A stretch of 64,000 nucleotides of DNA from Palaemon carinicauda. Taxonomy: Eukaryota; Arthropoda; Malacostraca; Decapoda; Palaemonidae. This document shows positions 1 to 11,653 of the stretch, in pieces. Position 1 is the first letter of the stretch. Every line of letters begins with the position of its first letter. The stretch lies in NCBI RefSeq assembly GCF_036898095.1, contig NC_090761.1, forward strand, positions 44,104,407 to 44,168,406, in the 5' to 3' direction. A program made the position numbers and the translations under genes. The notes beneath the pieces are model-generated. The model searched no databases and was not told the origin of the DNA. It saw nothing but the letters and a program-made list of their open reading frames with translations.

Positions 1-990
1 CCATAATGGTTAGTGCCAGGCTTGAGGAGGCCATTCAGTACCGATGGTAGTACTATAGGAGGTTGGACAGTGGGATGGAAGAAAAGAAGCATGAACGGAG
101 GTAAAGAAGGCTAAAAATTGGATGCAAAAGGCGATGAAGGGATGCTGTAAAGACCTTTTAGTAATGTCTACAGTACACTGACAGCATTCCCCCCATACTT
201 GACGAGATGAGATGAAAGCACTTAATGAAAATCATGAGGTATTTACAGACCAAATACTATGTTGGCTTTGTGTAAATTATCATATACATTTATTATCACT
301 ATTGTAAATATGGAAATTGTTGGTCAGGAGAAAGGAAATTCTTTTCAAGCTTCTATTTCATCTGAGTTGTTACCTTCATTGTACTGCAATGGTAATAAGT
401 GCTGTAACTTTATCTACTTAGATATTTTCTTACATAAATCTCATGGCTACGTCATCTGAAAAATTACTCATGATTTTATCTTATGGTTGCATCATTTAAG
501 AAATTACTAAGTAATCTTTAATTTTACACTATAAGGAAAGAATATTAATAATGACACATAGTATAGATTCCTCCTTGCAATCAGAATGCTCAAGCTTACA
601 GAGGTGATATAATTCCCTACGCCTTTCTACTGATTCTATCAAGAAATGTCAATATGTAAAATGCCATAAATATTGACTGAAATCAACCCAAATTCATAAA
701 TCAGCAGGAGACATATTATATTTAAATAGAACATAAAATTAAAGGGGCTTTTATTTCAAACTTAACTCTGTTACAATAATTTCAAGGCCCTTGAGGAATT
801 GCTCCCCTTAACATAAAAAGATGATATTGATTTTTCAAAGAAAAGCAATAATGGAATAAAAGTCTGGAATAGTTGGATATACATTATCTCTCCCTCTTCA
901 AATATCTATTAACCTATTCAAGAAGAAAAAAGCATAACCTCTAGATCAAGAACAGCATAACTTCCAGCAGAGAACAAGTACGTTCAAGAC
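1..990. other. AT-rich stretch without recognised gene
   Basis: I see no coding signal, terminal repeat or recognised element here. It lies downstream of the last identified host exon and may be intron or intergenic. The short open frame at 259-459 has no family resemblance. Confidence 0.5.
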
Positions 991-2880
991 TCCGTATTAG
1001 GAGAGAACATTCCAACGAAGAGAAAATATTAACTCCTTTCTGTCTTTCACCACCAAGACTGAGAGGAGTTTTTCTCCCGGAGGTAAAAGAGACACTCCAC
1101 TATCACTGGCATAGTGGTGTCGAGAGGAGCGATAACCCTTCCACGACACCAGCCACAGAAGAATACCTACTTTGCCTGGTAGACTGCGGCTGATGATTCC
1201 CATACGTAACCGGACATCCTTTTCGCAAGCTTCTCTTCAAAAGGAGATGCTGGATAACCTCCAGGCGTGAAGTTGTCGGGATTCTACGGATTTGTGGTAT
1301 ATCTTCAAGTGTGGTTGTCTGAGTAGATCATGACGTGGAGGGAGCTCCCTCAGCACCTCTGTGAGCAGATGTAGAAGGTCAGGAAATCATTCTGTATGGT
1401 GCCATATTGGAGCTATGAGGGTCATCAATAGATTTTTGGATGCCCTTACCTTGTTGAGTAATCTTCTTACTAGGCAAAAGGAGGGGACACGTAGACATTT
1501 ATGTAATCCTACTGGTGTTGGAAAGCATCTTGCCAAAGTGCTTGGGGATCTGGAACTGGCGAGCAGTACATCGGAAGCTTGTTGTTCAGAGATGCCACAA
1601 ACAGGTCTACTGTCGCGTACCCCACACAGTCAGGAATTTGTTGGGCAATTAAAAAACCACCGGATCTAACTATCCGAGTCACTCTGCTCAGACTGTCCGT
1701 GAGAACATTTCTCTTGCCTGGAATGAAACAGGCTGATAGGGCCACCGAGTTGTCTTCCGCTCATCTTAGCATTTCCACAGCTGGCCGGCATAGGTGCTGT
1801 GAAAGGGTACCTCCTTGTTTGCTTATATATGTCACTACTGTGGTGTTGTCACTCATCAATACCACTGAGTGTCCTGAAAGGCGCTATTGGAACTGCTGGA
1901 GGGCGAGAAATATTGCCCTCATTTCCAGGTTTATGTGGCAATGTCACTCAGACTGGGACCAGAGTCCGGAGGCTATGTGATGCAACATGTGAGCCCCGAC
2001 CCTTCTTTTGATGCGTCTGTGAAGAGCATCAATTTCGGGGGTGGGGGGAAATCTACCCCCTCTGAGGAGGTTGGCATCTGATACCCAAAACCTCATGTCT
2101 CTCATTAGCGGTGGGTCCTTGTGCCGAGCCCAACTGGACTTTAGCTGCCACTGGAGAGACCTTATGCATAGCCATCCATTGGTCACCAGGTGCGACACGG
2201 AGGACAGGTATCCTTTTAGACGGAGCCACCGATGTGCTGGTAGCGAGTCTAGAAGCAAGAAGGAGCTTGCCGCCTTCTTCAGTTTCTCTTTTCTGCTGTC
2301 AGATGGAAAGACTTTGCCTAATCTGGTGTCTATAGGCATTCCTAAGTATACCAGTTTTTGCATTGGCTGCCTGAATGACCTCTCTACAATCCTCAGATTG
2401 CAGCAAAACTTGAGAGGTCTGTCTCAGTGTTGGAGAAGGGTAGCCACCGAGTCTGCTAGAATCAGCCAGTCGTCAAAGAATTTTAACAGACGAATGCCAT
2501 TCTTGTGAGCCCAGGTTGACACAAGGAGAAAACCCTTGTGAAAACATGTGGTGCTGTGGACAGGCCAAAACACAGCACCTTGAACTAATATCGCTGATCA
2601 TCTATGATGATCCTTAAATACTTCCTTGATGACAGATGGACTAGGATATGAAAGTATGTATCCTTTAAATCTAATGTAATCATGAGGTCCTCGTGTCTGA
2701 CTGCCTGTCTGACCATGTTTGCCGTCTCCATCCAGAACAGTTTGTTGAACAAACTCATTCAAGGAGGAGAGGTCGATGACTGGTCTCCATCCTCCAGATG
2801 CCTTCTCTACAAGAAAGAGTCAACTGAAGAAGGCTGGAGACCCGTCTACGACCTCTTGGAGATTGATTGATAGATTTAAA
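990..2880 (-). mobile_element. DIRS-like element G, fragment truncated at both ends
   Basis: Minus-strand remnant of the same family as element E. From right to left it holds part of the RT palm (DDWLILADSVAT near 2440-2490, preceded by FF where the family has RYL), the RT thumb (1944-2363, starting MQKLVYLGMPIDT), RNase H remnants, the DLF-A, YCSPVPDPQALW region (1509-1745), and the start of the recombinase (997-1203, LPGKVGILLWLVSWK, like 54907-55293). Frames are broken and neither terminal repeat is visible, so it is a dead fragment. It abuts the 3-prime end of LINE1. Confidence 0.75.
1509..2363 (-). pseudogene. DIRS-like RT thumb and RNase H remnant (element G)
   Basis: Two open stretches in different frames. 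1944-2363 encodes LVYLGMPIDTRLGKVFPSD and a GYLSSVSHLV thumb motif. 1509-1745 encodes ACFIPGKRNVLTDSLSR followed by YCSPVPDP, the conserved tail after RNase H. The equivalent unbroken order is seen at 55469-56461. Frameshifts between them make this a pseudogene. Confidence 0.72.
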
Positions 2881-3041
2881 GTTTTCTGGCATCCTGACAT
2901 CTAAGGTCATTGATGCCAATATCATTTATTATAAATAAGGAATAAAAGAATATGCAATTAAAACAATAAAAGCAAAGATGTCATTATAAAAGTTGAATAT
3001 CTTTCAGAAGACCTGCTTCTGAAATAAATCTATAAATACCG

Positions 3042-3311
3042 CTAGCAAAATACGACACGTCCAATAATCTTGGCAAGGATGAACCTGCCATCCTCACCTC
3101 GAGTCTCAAACAGATATATATTTCTTTCGGTACTATAAGTGAGGCATTCCGTCAACAAATGCTTCACTGTGAAGGGTACCAAACAGTCGTCGCAATATGG
3201 CTGGTATTGGCCAGGTACCAGAAATTCATGTGTTAATCGAGTGTGACCAATGTGGAGACGACAAAGAGTAGTCTTCCACTTTCGGGGAATTATGTTATAC
3301 TGTACTTCCAA
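3042..3311 (-). pseudogene. LINE1 C-terminal domain downstream of RNase H
   Basis: The open stretch encodes LCRLHIGHTRLTHEFL, then PYCDDCLVPFTVKHLLTEC. The pattern RLRIGHTRLTH plus CxxC and HxxxEC is the usual tail of I and Jockey type LINE ORF2 proteins. It lies at the 3-prime end of the element, followed by an AT-rich tail near 2930. Confidence 0.75.
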
Positions 3312-3439
3312 GGGGATATTAGATTTGTTATTTCTCTCATTTTATTTTCAAATAAACTACCTCAATACAGTTGCCAATTACTATGAATCAAATTCTTAAT
3401 GCTGGGTAAACAATCATTACAGAGAATGTGATACCTTCT

Positions 3440-3780
3440 TAGTAGCAACACAGCTGCAGCATTCTTTGCCGGTAAATCTGCCTTCTCATTTCCAGACACA
3501 CCTACATGTGCCAGAACCCAGCAAAATCAAACTGTTATACCTCTCAGTCCAATAATAAAAAGCCATTCTGAACTCTAAAACTAAAGGGTTACTAGAATTA
3601 TAAACTTATAAAGCTTGAAGGACATTCCTTGCATCACTAAAAATGGTACAATTATCCTTCTCCTGCAATGCGATTTTCTCAATAGCGGTCAGTATGCTAT
3701 GCAGTTCACCAGTAAATATGGAAGCTGTTAGAGGAAGTGCAATCTCTATAATTAAAAGCATTACTATATATTACAAATCC
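3440..3780 (-). pseudogene. LINE1 RNase H domain
   Basis: Not a single open frame. Minus-strand translation gives SIFTGELHSILTAIEKIA, then IFSDARNVLQA, and downstream HVGVSGNEKADLPAKNAAA. These are the RNase H helix with Glu, the SD motif and the HVGVxGNExAD motif of LINE RNase H domains. Frames shift between the blocks, so it is decayed. Confidence 0.7.
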
Positions 3781-4031
3781 AACGCTAGCATCAGTATATA
3801 TAAAAGTTGCTTCCCTATGTTCTGCAACATGTTCTATAAAAAGAGACCTGGCTTCTAAGTCAGTCATATTCTTTTTAAGCAATAAAATATTTACAAAAAG
3901 ATATCTCTGGTAATTTCCATGGAGGGGTTCATGATATCTTAAATGGAATCGCTTTACTTCTAACTATATCAAGATTGAGTATCAATTGTTGAACCCAAAA
4001 ACACTAAGGTTGAGGAGATTTTGAGTACAAC

Positions 4032-4756
4032 TCAAAAGTATGTTGAGTGCCTTACAAGGTTTGTAGTCTGATAGACTAAATAATTAGGATGTCTTTGCAA
4101 CCTGAACAAATACCGCACAACAGAAGACTTTCGGTAAAGGTCTAAAATTAATTCTCCAACATCAACGAGACTTGAGATAGGCAAAGTTCTTGAAGCTCCT
4201 GTGGACAATCTAATACCAGCATGGTTTATACAATCTAATACCTTTAATTGGCTTGGGGTGGCTGAGGAGTATATTTCACAGCCATAACTAATTTTTGAAA
4301 AAATTAAGGCCTTGTAGGATTTTAGAATAGTTTTGCGGTCTGCCCCCATGATGTATGGGACAATACTTTAAAAAGATACAGAGCCTCAAGACATTTAACT
4401 TTTAATGCCTTTAAGTGAGAAACCCATGTAAGCCTACAATCAAATATCCAATCCTAAAAAACCTAGCCTCACTTACACATGGGATCCATTGACTTTGTTG
4501 TATATATCCAGGTCTGGATGTACTCCCCGAATACGAGAGAATGGTCAACAATAGTTTTGCCTGTCGAAAACTTAAATCCATTCATATCAGCCAACTGAAT
4601 AATTTTGTCAAATGAGAGTTGTAGTTTCCTCTCAACCATCGTCATTCTAGATCCAGCAAATGATATGGAGAGATCATCTACAAATAACGTTGAGAGAATA
4701 TCTTTGGGAATGACGGAGGATATCCCATTAATGGCTAGTGCAAATATGGTTATTAT
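4032..4756 (-). pseudogene. LINE1 reverse transcriptase, C-terminal half with FVDD motif
   Basis: Minus-strand reading from 4756 gives IFALAINGI, then STLFVDDLSISFAGS (near 4670-4700), the RT catalytic motif in the FVDD form used by I and Jockey-like LINEs. Downstream 4032-4349 encodes KTILKSYKALIFSKISYGCE and IRLSTGASRT, the usual thumb and connection region. The upstream half of the domain continues at 5475 beyond an inserted repeat. Confidence 0.78.
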
Positions 4757-5470
4757 TATTATTACTTACTAAGCTACAAACCTAGTTGGAAAAGCATGAT
4801 TCTATAAGCCCAGGGCCTCCACCAGGGAAAATAGCCCAGTAAGGAAGGGAAACAAGGAAAAATAAAATATTCTAAGAACAGTAACAACATTAATAGAAAT
4901 ATCTCCTATACAAACAATAAAAACTTTAACAAAATAAAAAGAAACGAAATAAGATAGAATAGTCGGGACTACGGTCTACCCCAAAGCCAAAGCTAAGTCC
5001 TTCAAAAAGAAGGCAACCGTGTTACCACATACGAATGGGAAAACAGCACGCTAATAGATGATAATGAGTGTACCCGAGTGTACTCTCTAGGAAGAGAACT
5101 TTAACCCAAGACAGTGAAAGACCATGGTACAGAGGCTATGGCACTACCCAAGACTTAGAAAACAATGGTTTGATTTTGGAGTGTCCTTCTCCTAATAGAG
5201 CTGCTTACCATAGCTAAAGAGTCTTTTCTACCCCTACCTAGAGGAAAGTAGCTACTGAACAATGACAGTGCAGTAGTTAACCCCTTGGGTGAAGAATTTT
5301 TTGGTAATCTGAGTGTTGTCAGGTGTATGAGGGAAAAGGAGAATATGTAAAGAATAGGCCAGACTATTTGGAGTATGTGTAGGCAAAGGGAAAATGAACT
5401 GTAACCAGAGAGAAGGATCCAATGTAGTACTGTCTGGCCAGTCAAAGGACCCCATAACTCTCTAGCATGC
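4757..5470 (-). repeat. Retroposed repeat with LINE2-type 3-prime tail, inserted in LINE1 RT
   Basis: Begins on the plus strand with a (TTA)n tract, followed by an AAGCTACAAACCTAGTTGG block and GGGAAAATAGCCCAGTAAGG. The same opening occurs at 24477-24621, the 3-prime tail of LINE2. The remainder (5130-5455) is a conserved noncoding block that I recognise as a common shrimp repeat. Both flanks are LINE1 RT: VRVGETLSER and VPK on one side, IFALAING on the other. No clear target duplication was found. The short open frames inside are probably not genes. Confidence 0.65.
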
Positions 5471-5474
5471 TAAC

Positions 5475-6370
5475 CTTCGGAACTTCTTTCTGATACTTCC
5501 TCTCTGATAGAGTTTCCCCCACTCTCACTTGAAAAAGTCTATGTGAAACAAATGATTGAATATACAATGGTAGCTCTCCTCTTAAGTATACCTATCTCCA
5601 TGCAGTATTATATGCATTTTCAAGGTAAAAATAGACTTAAATTGTACTCTTTGGAAGCAAAGGCTTCACAAATAGAGGATTCCAGCCGTATCAACACATC
5701 AGTCGAGTGCACTTCCCTCAATCCACACTGGATAGGTGATAAAATACCCTTCTTTTCCAGGTACCACATCAGTCTTGCATTGACCATCGTCTCCATGATA
5801 TTACATAACAAAGATGTCAATATAATTGGTCGATAATTTTCAGCTAAAAACTTATCCTTAACAGGTTTTAAAAAGGCTAAAATAATGGCTAGTTCCCCAC
5901 TTAGATAACTATGATCATGCCATATTCTGTTAATAATGCTTAAAATAAATAACTTAGTATTAACAGGTACATGTTTAATCATTGCATATGGAATTTCACT
6001 GGGTCCAGGGGCTGTATCATTACATGTTGCAAGTGTGGAATAAAATTCTCTTTCAGTAAAAGGAGCATTGTAAGATTCTTCCTATCCTGTTGCAAAATTT
6101 TAAATTTTCTGTTCTTCACTGCTCCCATACTGGTGACCAGGAGCTGCTTCACACTTGCATGATACATTTGAGAAATGATCAGCCAGGGCATTGGTAAACT
6201 CAGTTGCTCCAGTCACATACTGACCATTCACCTTCAACACTGGTAGTGGGTTGGGGGTAAATTTGCATGCCATCTTTTCTATTTTCCTCCATACAGAATA
6301 TGGTGATGTTCTACTGTTGACTGAGGAAACAAAAGATACCAATGATTGGCACCTAGCTTCTTTCATGGCA
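5475..6370 (-). pseudogene. LINE1 reverse transcriptase, N-terminal half
   Basis: 6100-6366 encodes the linker region (YSVWRKIEKMACKF and ALADHFSNVS) that precedes the RT in this type of LINE. 5620-5982 encodes LAIILAFLKPVKDK, ENYRPIILTSLLCNIMETM and LSPIQCGLRE, the first RT motifs. Near 5475-5530 the reading VRVGETLSER is the motif just before the PxGSVLS block, where the repeat at 4757-5470 interrupts it. Confidence 0.77.
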
Positions 6371-6649
6371 CGATGGTACTGTGCTCTACATTTTTTGTAT
6401 ACTGTATTATCAAATTTTCCTCAGTACGACGTCAACCCACCTAGTCAAAGATTTTCTCGTGGGTCTGTGCACAGCAGTTAATTCTACAGACCACCACGGG
6501 ACTGGTCGTCGTTTGAATAACCCAGTGGTTTTTGGAATCAAATTGAATCCTGCTGTATGGAGAGGTCCATTCAGTAAGTCTATGACATCATCAATACTTT
6601 CATACTACTCTGCATTCCCCTCAATTTTGCTTAGCTCCTGAAATCTATT

Positions 6650-7370
6650 TCAGACTGCCTTGTCAAAGTTCCATCGTGGCAATCTCTGCAAAGGTGGATT
6701 ATAGTTTGCATTTATAATAATTGGAACATGATCACTAGTATGCCAATCTTCTAACGTTCTCCATTCGAAATCGATAAGGTAGACGGAGCTTGCAACTGAA
6801 AGGTAAATGCATGACCGGGTACCTGTCAGGACAAGAAAGTGTGTGGGTTTCTTCTGTATTAAGGCGTCCGACATCCTCATTTTCCAAAAATGATGATATG
6901 ATATTGACCCTTGTGTTTGCTAAAACATCACCACATAAAGGATGTCTACCATTCAAATCTCCAAGTAAAAGAAAAGGTTGAGGGAGTTGTTGAATCACCT
7001 CTACTAAATTATCATACAAAATGTTACTTGGAAGCAAGTACAGAGAGCTTATTATATATTATCTCCCTATATCAATCTGTACAACCACCTGCCAAGGAGT
7101 AAGAATAGGCAAAGATATTAGGGGAACATCTCGACGAACGTATATGAGACATACACTATGGCTCCATACTCAGTGATCATATGGTGTCCTATAACTAATA
7201 TATTCAAGAGGACAAGGAGTATTATAATCAAGCTTGCTCTCCAGTAGACATATAATTATGGGGGAGAGCTCATGAATGGGGAGATTAAGTTCTTCATATT
7301 TGGCCCATATAACCCTGACAATTCCATTGCAAAATGAAAGAAAAAACTATGGTTTATTTTTTAGAAGACA
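6650..7370 (-). pseudogene. LINE1 apurinic endonuclease domain
   Basis: 6735-7037 encodes QPFLLLGDLNGRHPLCGD, the GDLNxxH motif of LINE endonucleases, and HTSDHVPIII (6650-6880) is the SDHxP motif at the end of the domain. Upstream, frames out of register give QWNCQG near 7330 and WAKYEELN near 7290, the usual start of the domain. At least three frameshifts separate the blocks. Confidence 0.78.
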
Positions 7371-8104
7371 CCTTGGATGAAGCCTTCCCATTAGCAATTT
7401 TTGATCTAACACTATTTTCCAGAGGTTTTATTAGAGAGGGTCTTGATAGATTGCGTTTTGCATTTGTTTTTCTCTTTAGCCTTTTGATCTAGTTGTTGAG
7501 GGGAATGGTGGACCTCAACTTGAATTTCTGGTTTATTTAAATGGTTGATCAGAAATATCAACAGACAAAAGATCATATTTATTTGTGGACATAACTCTAA
7601 TGTTTCTTATGGAAGGGGGGTGAGAGAGATGGAGGTCTCTCTTTTCCGATTAATAGGTGCTAAGCTACCAGGTTTTTGCACCTTCCCCACTACAGGTGCA
7701 CCTGGTAACTTAGTTTCAAGTGGAACCTCCGTCAAATCAGGCAAGGACATGACCTGAGAGAGGTTAGTACTATTGTTGGTAATGGGGACGAAGGTTGTTC
7801 AGAAATGGGCAATGCCCCAGTTTTAATACACTGTGGCAAAGCCTCAGAGGGCAATATGCTTACCTCGTCATGCAGCACTTTATTATTAGATGACATATTT
7901 CTTTCCTTAGAGCTACTGGTAGTGCTAAGTGGGTTTGATGTGTCCTGTGGTAAATTTCCTTTTGATTTTAAGGCCTTTGCATAGCTAGTTGATTTATTCA
8001 GCAGTCTTTTTGCATGTCCCACACTTATGTGTTCAAAACTGGATTTATTGAGGGCAGCTTCCTCAAACTTATACAGTTTGCATCTCCTATCAGTTGATTT
8101 ATGA
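7371..8104 (-). other. LINE1 ORF1-ORF2 linker, low coding content
   Basis: Lies between the zinc-knuckle block of ORF1 and the endonuclease. The open stretch 7732-8022 (GHAKRLLNKSTSYAKALKS, then a Ser-rich stretch) follows the knuckles and is probably the ORF1 C-terminus. No separate gene is evident. Confidence 0.45.
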
Positions 8105-8790
8105 TTACAATTGCTTATGATTAGAGTTACAGTTTAAATACCTGGCCTCAAGTGTACAGTCCCCATGATAAGATTTGGAACAAACGCTACCCATTTTTGC
8201 ATTATTACAAACTTTAGATGGGTGGTCAAATTTAAAACAATTAAAGCATAGCAGTGACTTCTGCTTGAAAGGACAAACTTTAATCCTTTCATTTTCAATA
8301 ATATGAAAAGGTACATCAGCATCCTGGAAAGTAAGAATAATCATCGATGTTCCAGGAACCTTCAGCACTTTCCATACATTTAGTGCACACATGGAAAGTA
8401 TCTCCTCCTCTGTAAATTCATACATTTCTTTGTTGATGACTTCTCTCCCTTCATACCTAAAATTTAGATAGGGTTTGATTTCTAATGTAATTTCATCACT
8501 GCTTGTCTGTAGGTTAGATAGTATTGCAGAGGATGAGGTAACTGTTTTTCCTAAAACAAGATATATCACTAGGTGTGATGGTTCCTACTTTTTTTCTGAA
8601 TCAATTTGCATATTTTAAAATAATTCCCTATTACCTCTCTAGGTTCAGCCACAAGCCACATTGGTGGTTTTGGCTTTCTCTAGGAAGGCATAAGTACATT
8701 TATATCTTTTTTCAAACCAACCAGCAGATTTGTATACATCCAATTTCTTTGGGACTGTATCATAACGAGCTCCCATGATGTTCAAGTTGT
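8105..8790 (-). pseudogene. LINE1 ORF1 (Gag-like) with CCHC-type knuckles, C-terminal part
   Basis: 8105-8569 encodes ILTFQDADVPFHIIENE, then LLCFNCFKFDHPSKVCNN and a second Cys/His set ending NCNSNH. These zinc knuckles are the usual nucleic-acid-binding end of LINE ORF1 proteins. Immediately upstream, 8570-8790 reads MGARYDTVPKKLDVYKSAGW before a frameshift. The block starts abruptly at the left end of DIRS element A; its N-terminal continuation is at 15235-15486. Confidence 0.75.
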
Positions 8791-8807
8791 TAATATGATA
8801 TTTTAAT

Positions 8808-8995
8808 TATAAAATAAATTTTTGAATATACTTACCCGGTGAATATATAGCTGCAACTCTGTTGCTCGACAGACAAAAAACTGTACAAAAAAAACTCGCC
8901 AGCGATCGCTATACAGGTTGCGGGTGTGCCAATCAGCGCCAACTGTCGGCCAGATACCAAACTCCATGTAAACAAAGACTCAATTTTCTCCTCAT
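8808..8995 (+). repeat. Element A left terminal inverted repeat
   Basis: Matches the reverse complement of 15075-15234 almost base for base from CCGGTGAATATATAGCTG through to CTCAATTTTCTC. Visible differences are one A in a homopolymer and two or three substitutions. It carries the palindrome GCGATCGC. Confidence 0.9.
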
Positions 8996-9035
8996 CCCAC
9001 TGCGTCTCTATTGGGGAGGAAGGGAGGGTCGTTTA

Positions 9036-9129
9036 ATTTATATTCACCGGGTAAGTATATTCAAAAATTTATTTTAAAATTAAAATATCATTTTTAAATA
9101 TTTAACTTAGCCGGTGAATATATAGCTGA
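9036..9129 (+). repeat. Element A internal complementary region
   Basis: First half (TATATTCACCGGGTAAGTAT and on) is the reverse complement of the left outer end. Second half (TTTAACTTAGCCGGTGAATA and on) equals the reverse complement of the right outer end. In DIRS elements this segment bridges the two ends during synthesis of the circular intermediate. Confidence 0.88.
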
Positions 9130-9520
9130 TTCACACCCAGGGTGGTGGGTAGAGACCAGTTAAATATGTTTACATCTTATGAGCTAAGAGTTTTTATTTC
9201 ATTTTAGAAGTTATCAAAATAACAAAAACAAAATAAATAGGTACCTGGTAAGGAAGTCGACTTAGACGATTACTCTGCCTTATAAGTACGTCTTCCTTAC
9301 GGAGCCTCGCGATCCTCTTAGGATGCTGACAGACCCCTAGGAGCTGAAGTATCAAGGGCTGCGACCCATACAAAAGGACCTCATCAAACCCCTAATCTGG
9401 GCGCTCTCAAGAAATGACTTTGACCACCCGCCAAATCAACCAGGATGCGAAAGGCTTCTTAGCCTTCCGGACAACCCATAAAAAACAACATTTCAAGAGA
9501 CAGATTAAAAGGATATGGAA

Positions 9521-10890
9521 TTAGGGAATTGTAGTGGTTGAGCCCTCACCCACTACTGCACTCGCTGCTACGAATGGTCCCAGTGTGTAGCAGTTCTCGT
9601 AAAGAGACTGGACATCTTTCAAGTAAAATGACGCGAACACTGACTTGCTTCTCCAATAGGTTGCGTCCATTATACTTTGCAGAGATATATTTTGCTTAAA
9701 GGCCACGGAAGTTGTTACAGCTCTAACTTCGTGCGTCTTCACCTTAAGCAAAGTTCGGTCTTCCTCACTCAGATGTGAATGAGCTTCTCGTATTAACAAT
9801 CTGATAAAGTCTGACCAAGCATTCTTTGACATAGGCAAGGATGGTTTCTTAACTGAACACCATAAAGCTTCAGATTGGCCTCGTAAAGGTTTAGTACGCT
9901 TTAAATAGAACTTAAGAGCTCTAACAGGGCATAAGACTCTTTCTAGTTCATTGCCTACGATCTCCGATAAGCTGGGAATATCGAAAGATTTAGGCCAAGG
10001 CCGAGAAGGCAGCTCATTTTTGGCTAGAAAACCAAGTTGCAGCGAACAAGTGGCTTTTTCCGACGAAAATCCGATGTTCTTGCTGAAGGCATGAATCTCA
10101 CTGACTCTTTTAGCTGAGGCTAAGCATACCAGGAAAAGAGTCTTAAGAGTGAGATCTTTCAGGGAGGCTGATTGTAACGGCTCCAACCTGTCTGACATGA
10201 GGAATCTTAGTACCACGTCTAAATTCCATCCAGGGGTAGCCAAACGACGCTCCTTGGTGGTCTCAAAAAACTTAAGGAGGTCTTGCAGATCTTTATGTTG
10301 GAAAGATCTAAGCCTCTATGCCGGAAGACCGATGCCAACATGCTTCTGTAGCCCTTGATAGTGGGAGCTGAAAGGGATCGTCCTTTTCTCAGGTATAAGA
10401 GAAAATCAGCTATTTGAGCTACAGAGGTACTGGTCGAGGATACAGAAACTGACTTGCACCAGTCTCGGAAGACTTCCCACTTCGATTGGTAGACTCTAAT
10501 GGAAGACGCTCTCCTTGCTCTAGCAATCGCTCTGGCTGCCTCCTTCGAAAAGCCTCTAGCTCTCGAGAGTCTTTCGATAGTCTGAAGGCAGTCAGACGAA
10601 GAGCGTGGAGGCTTTGGAGTACCTTCTTTACGTGTGGCTGACGTAGAAGGTCTACCCTTAGAGGAAGACTTCTGGGAACGTCTACTAACCATCGAAGTAT
10701 CTCGGTGAACCATTCTCTCGCGGGCCAGAGGGGAGCAACTAACGTCAACCTTGTCCCTTCGTGAGAGGCGAACTTCTGCAGTACCTTGTTGACAATCTTG
10801 AACGGTGGGAATGCGTAGAGATCCAGATGTGACCAATCTAGGAGGAAAGCATCTATATGTATTGCTGCTGGGTCCGGGACTGGAGAGCAA
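9521..10890 (-). pseudogene. Tyrosine recombinase of element A, one frameshift
   Basis: Two overlapping open stretches. 10219-10890 encodes the N-terminal core-binding part (SRARGFSKEAARAIARARRA, YQSKWEVFRDWC, SAPTIKGYRSMLASV). 9521-10243 encodes the catalytic part with Arg in SAKRVSEIHAF, HEVRA and the terminal Tyr in FASFYLKDVQ. The change of frame near 10240-10290 breaks it compared with the intact copy in element B. The catalytic residues R, H-x-x-R, W and Y are all retained, so decay is recent or minor. Confidence 0.85.
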
Positions 10891-11640
10891 TAGATTGGAA
10901 GCCTCTTGGTCAGCGAGGTTGCAAAGAGATCTATGGATGGTTTACCCCAAGTGGCCCAAAGTCTCTTGCACACATCCTTGTGGAGGGTCCATTCGGTTGG
11001 AATTACTTGCCCTTTCCGACTGAGACAATCTGCTATGACGTTCAAGTCGCCTTGGATGAACCTCGTTACTAGGGAGATGTCTTGACCTTTTGACCAGATG
11101 AGCAGGTCCCTTGCGATCTCGTACAACGTCAGTGAGTGGGTACCTCCTTGTTTGGAGATGTACGCCAAGGCCGTGGTGTTGTCCGAGTTTACTTCCACCA
11201 CTTTGCCTCGAAGGAGATACTCGAAGCTTTTCAAGGCCAGATGAACTGCCAACAGCTCCTTGCAGTTGATATGCATGCTCCTCTGACTCGAGTTCCACAG
11301 ACCTGAGCATTCCCGACCGTCCAGTGTCGCGCCCCAGCCCAAGTCCGATGCGTCCGAGAAGAGAACGTGGTGAGGAGTCTGAACAGCCAGGGGAAGACCA
11401 TCTCTTAGGTTGATATTGTCCTTCCACCAAGTCAGACAAGACTTTATCTTTCCGGAAATCGGGATCAAGACCGCTTCTAGCGTCTTGTCCTTTTTCCAGT
11501 GAAAAGCCAGATGGTATTGAAGAGGACGGAGGTGTAGTCTTCCTAGTGATACAAACTGTTCCAGGGATGACAGCGTCCCCACCAGACTCATCCACAGCCT
11601 GACTGAGCAGCGTTCCTTCTTCAGCATTTTCTGGATGGAT
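10419..11640 (-). pseudogene. RT thumb and RNase H of element A, palm deleted
   Basis: Open frame of about 400 codons. It starts at the thumb (KKERCSVRLWMSLVGTLSS) and continues into RNase H (LFSDASDLGWGATLDGREC, INCKELLAVHLALKSF, VNSDNTTALAYISKQGG). It then has the DLFAT, YCSPVPDPAA, YAFPPFKIV and LVAPLWPAREWF blocks. The RT palm with YLDD, present in element B, is absent: gag coding runs directly into the thumb near 11655. It therefore cannot supply RT activity. The end overlaps the start of the recombinase frame. Confidence 0.85.
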
Positions 11641-11653
11641 AGCAGGGCTTGAT

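Larger units (their letters stand above)
2930..8793 (-). mobile_element. LINE1: I-like non-LTR retrotransposon, main part
   Basis: A degraded element read right to left: ORF1 C-terminal part with zinc knuckles (8105-8790), endonuclease (about 6650-7370), reverse transcriptase (4380-4756 and 5475-6370), C-terminal RT region (4032-4349), RNase H (about 3440-3780) and a Cys/His tail domain (3042-3311). RNase H after RT is typical of the I group of LINEs. The 5-prime end of ORF1 lies at 15235-15560, separated by DIRS element A, and the RT is interrupted by another repeat at 4757-5470. Many frameshifts and stops mean it is not active. Clade assignment comes from domain order only. Confidence 0.8.

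Noticed and set aside
5155..5455. Two minus-strand ORFs of 67-96 codons
   Set aside because: They lie in a noncoding repeat that occurs in many copies in such genomes; no domain is visible.
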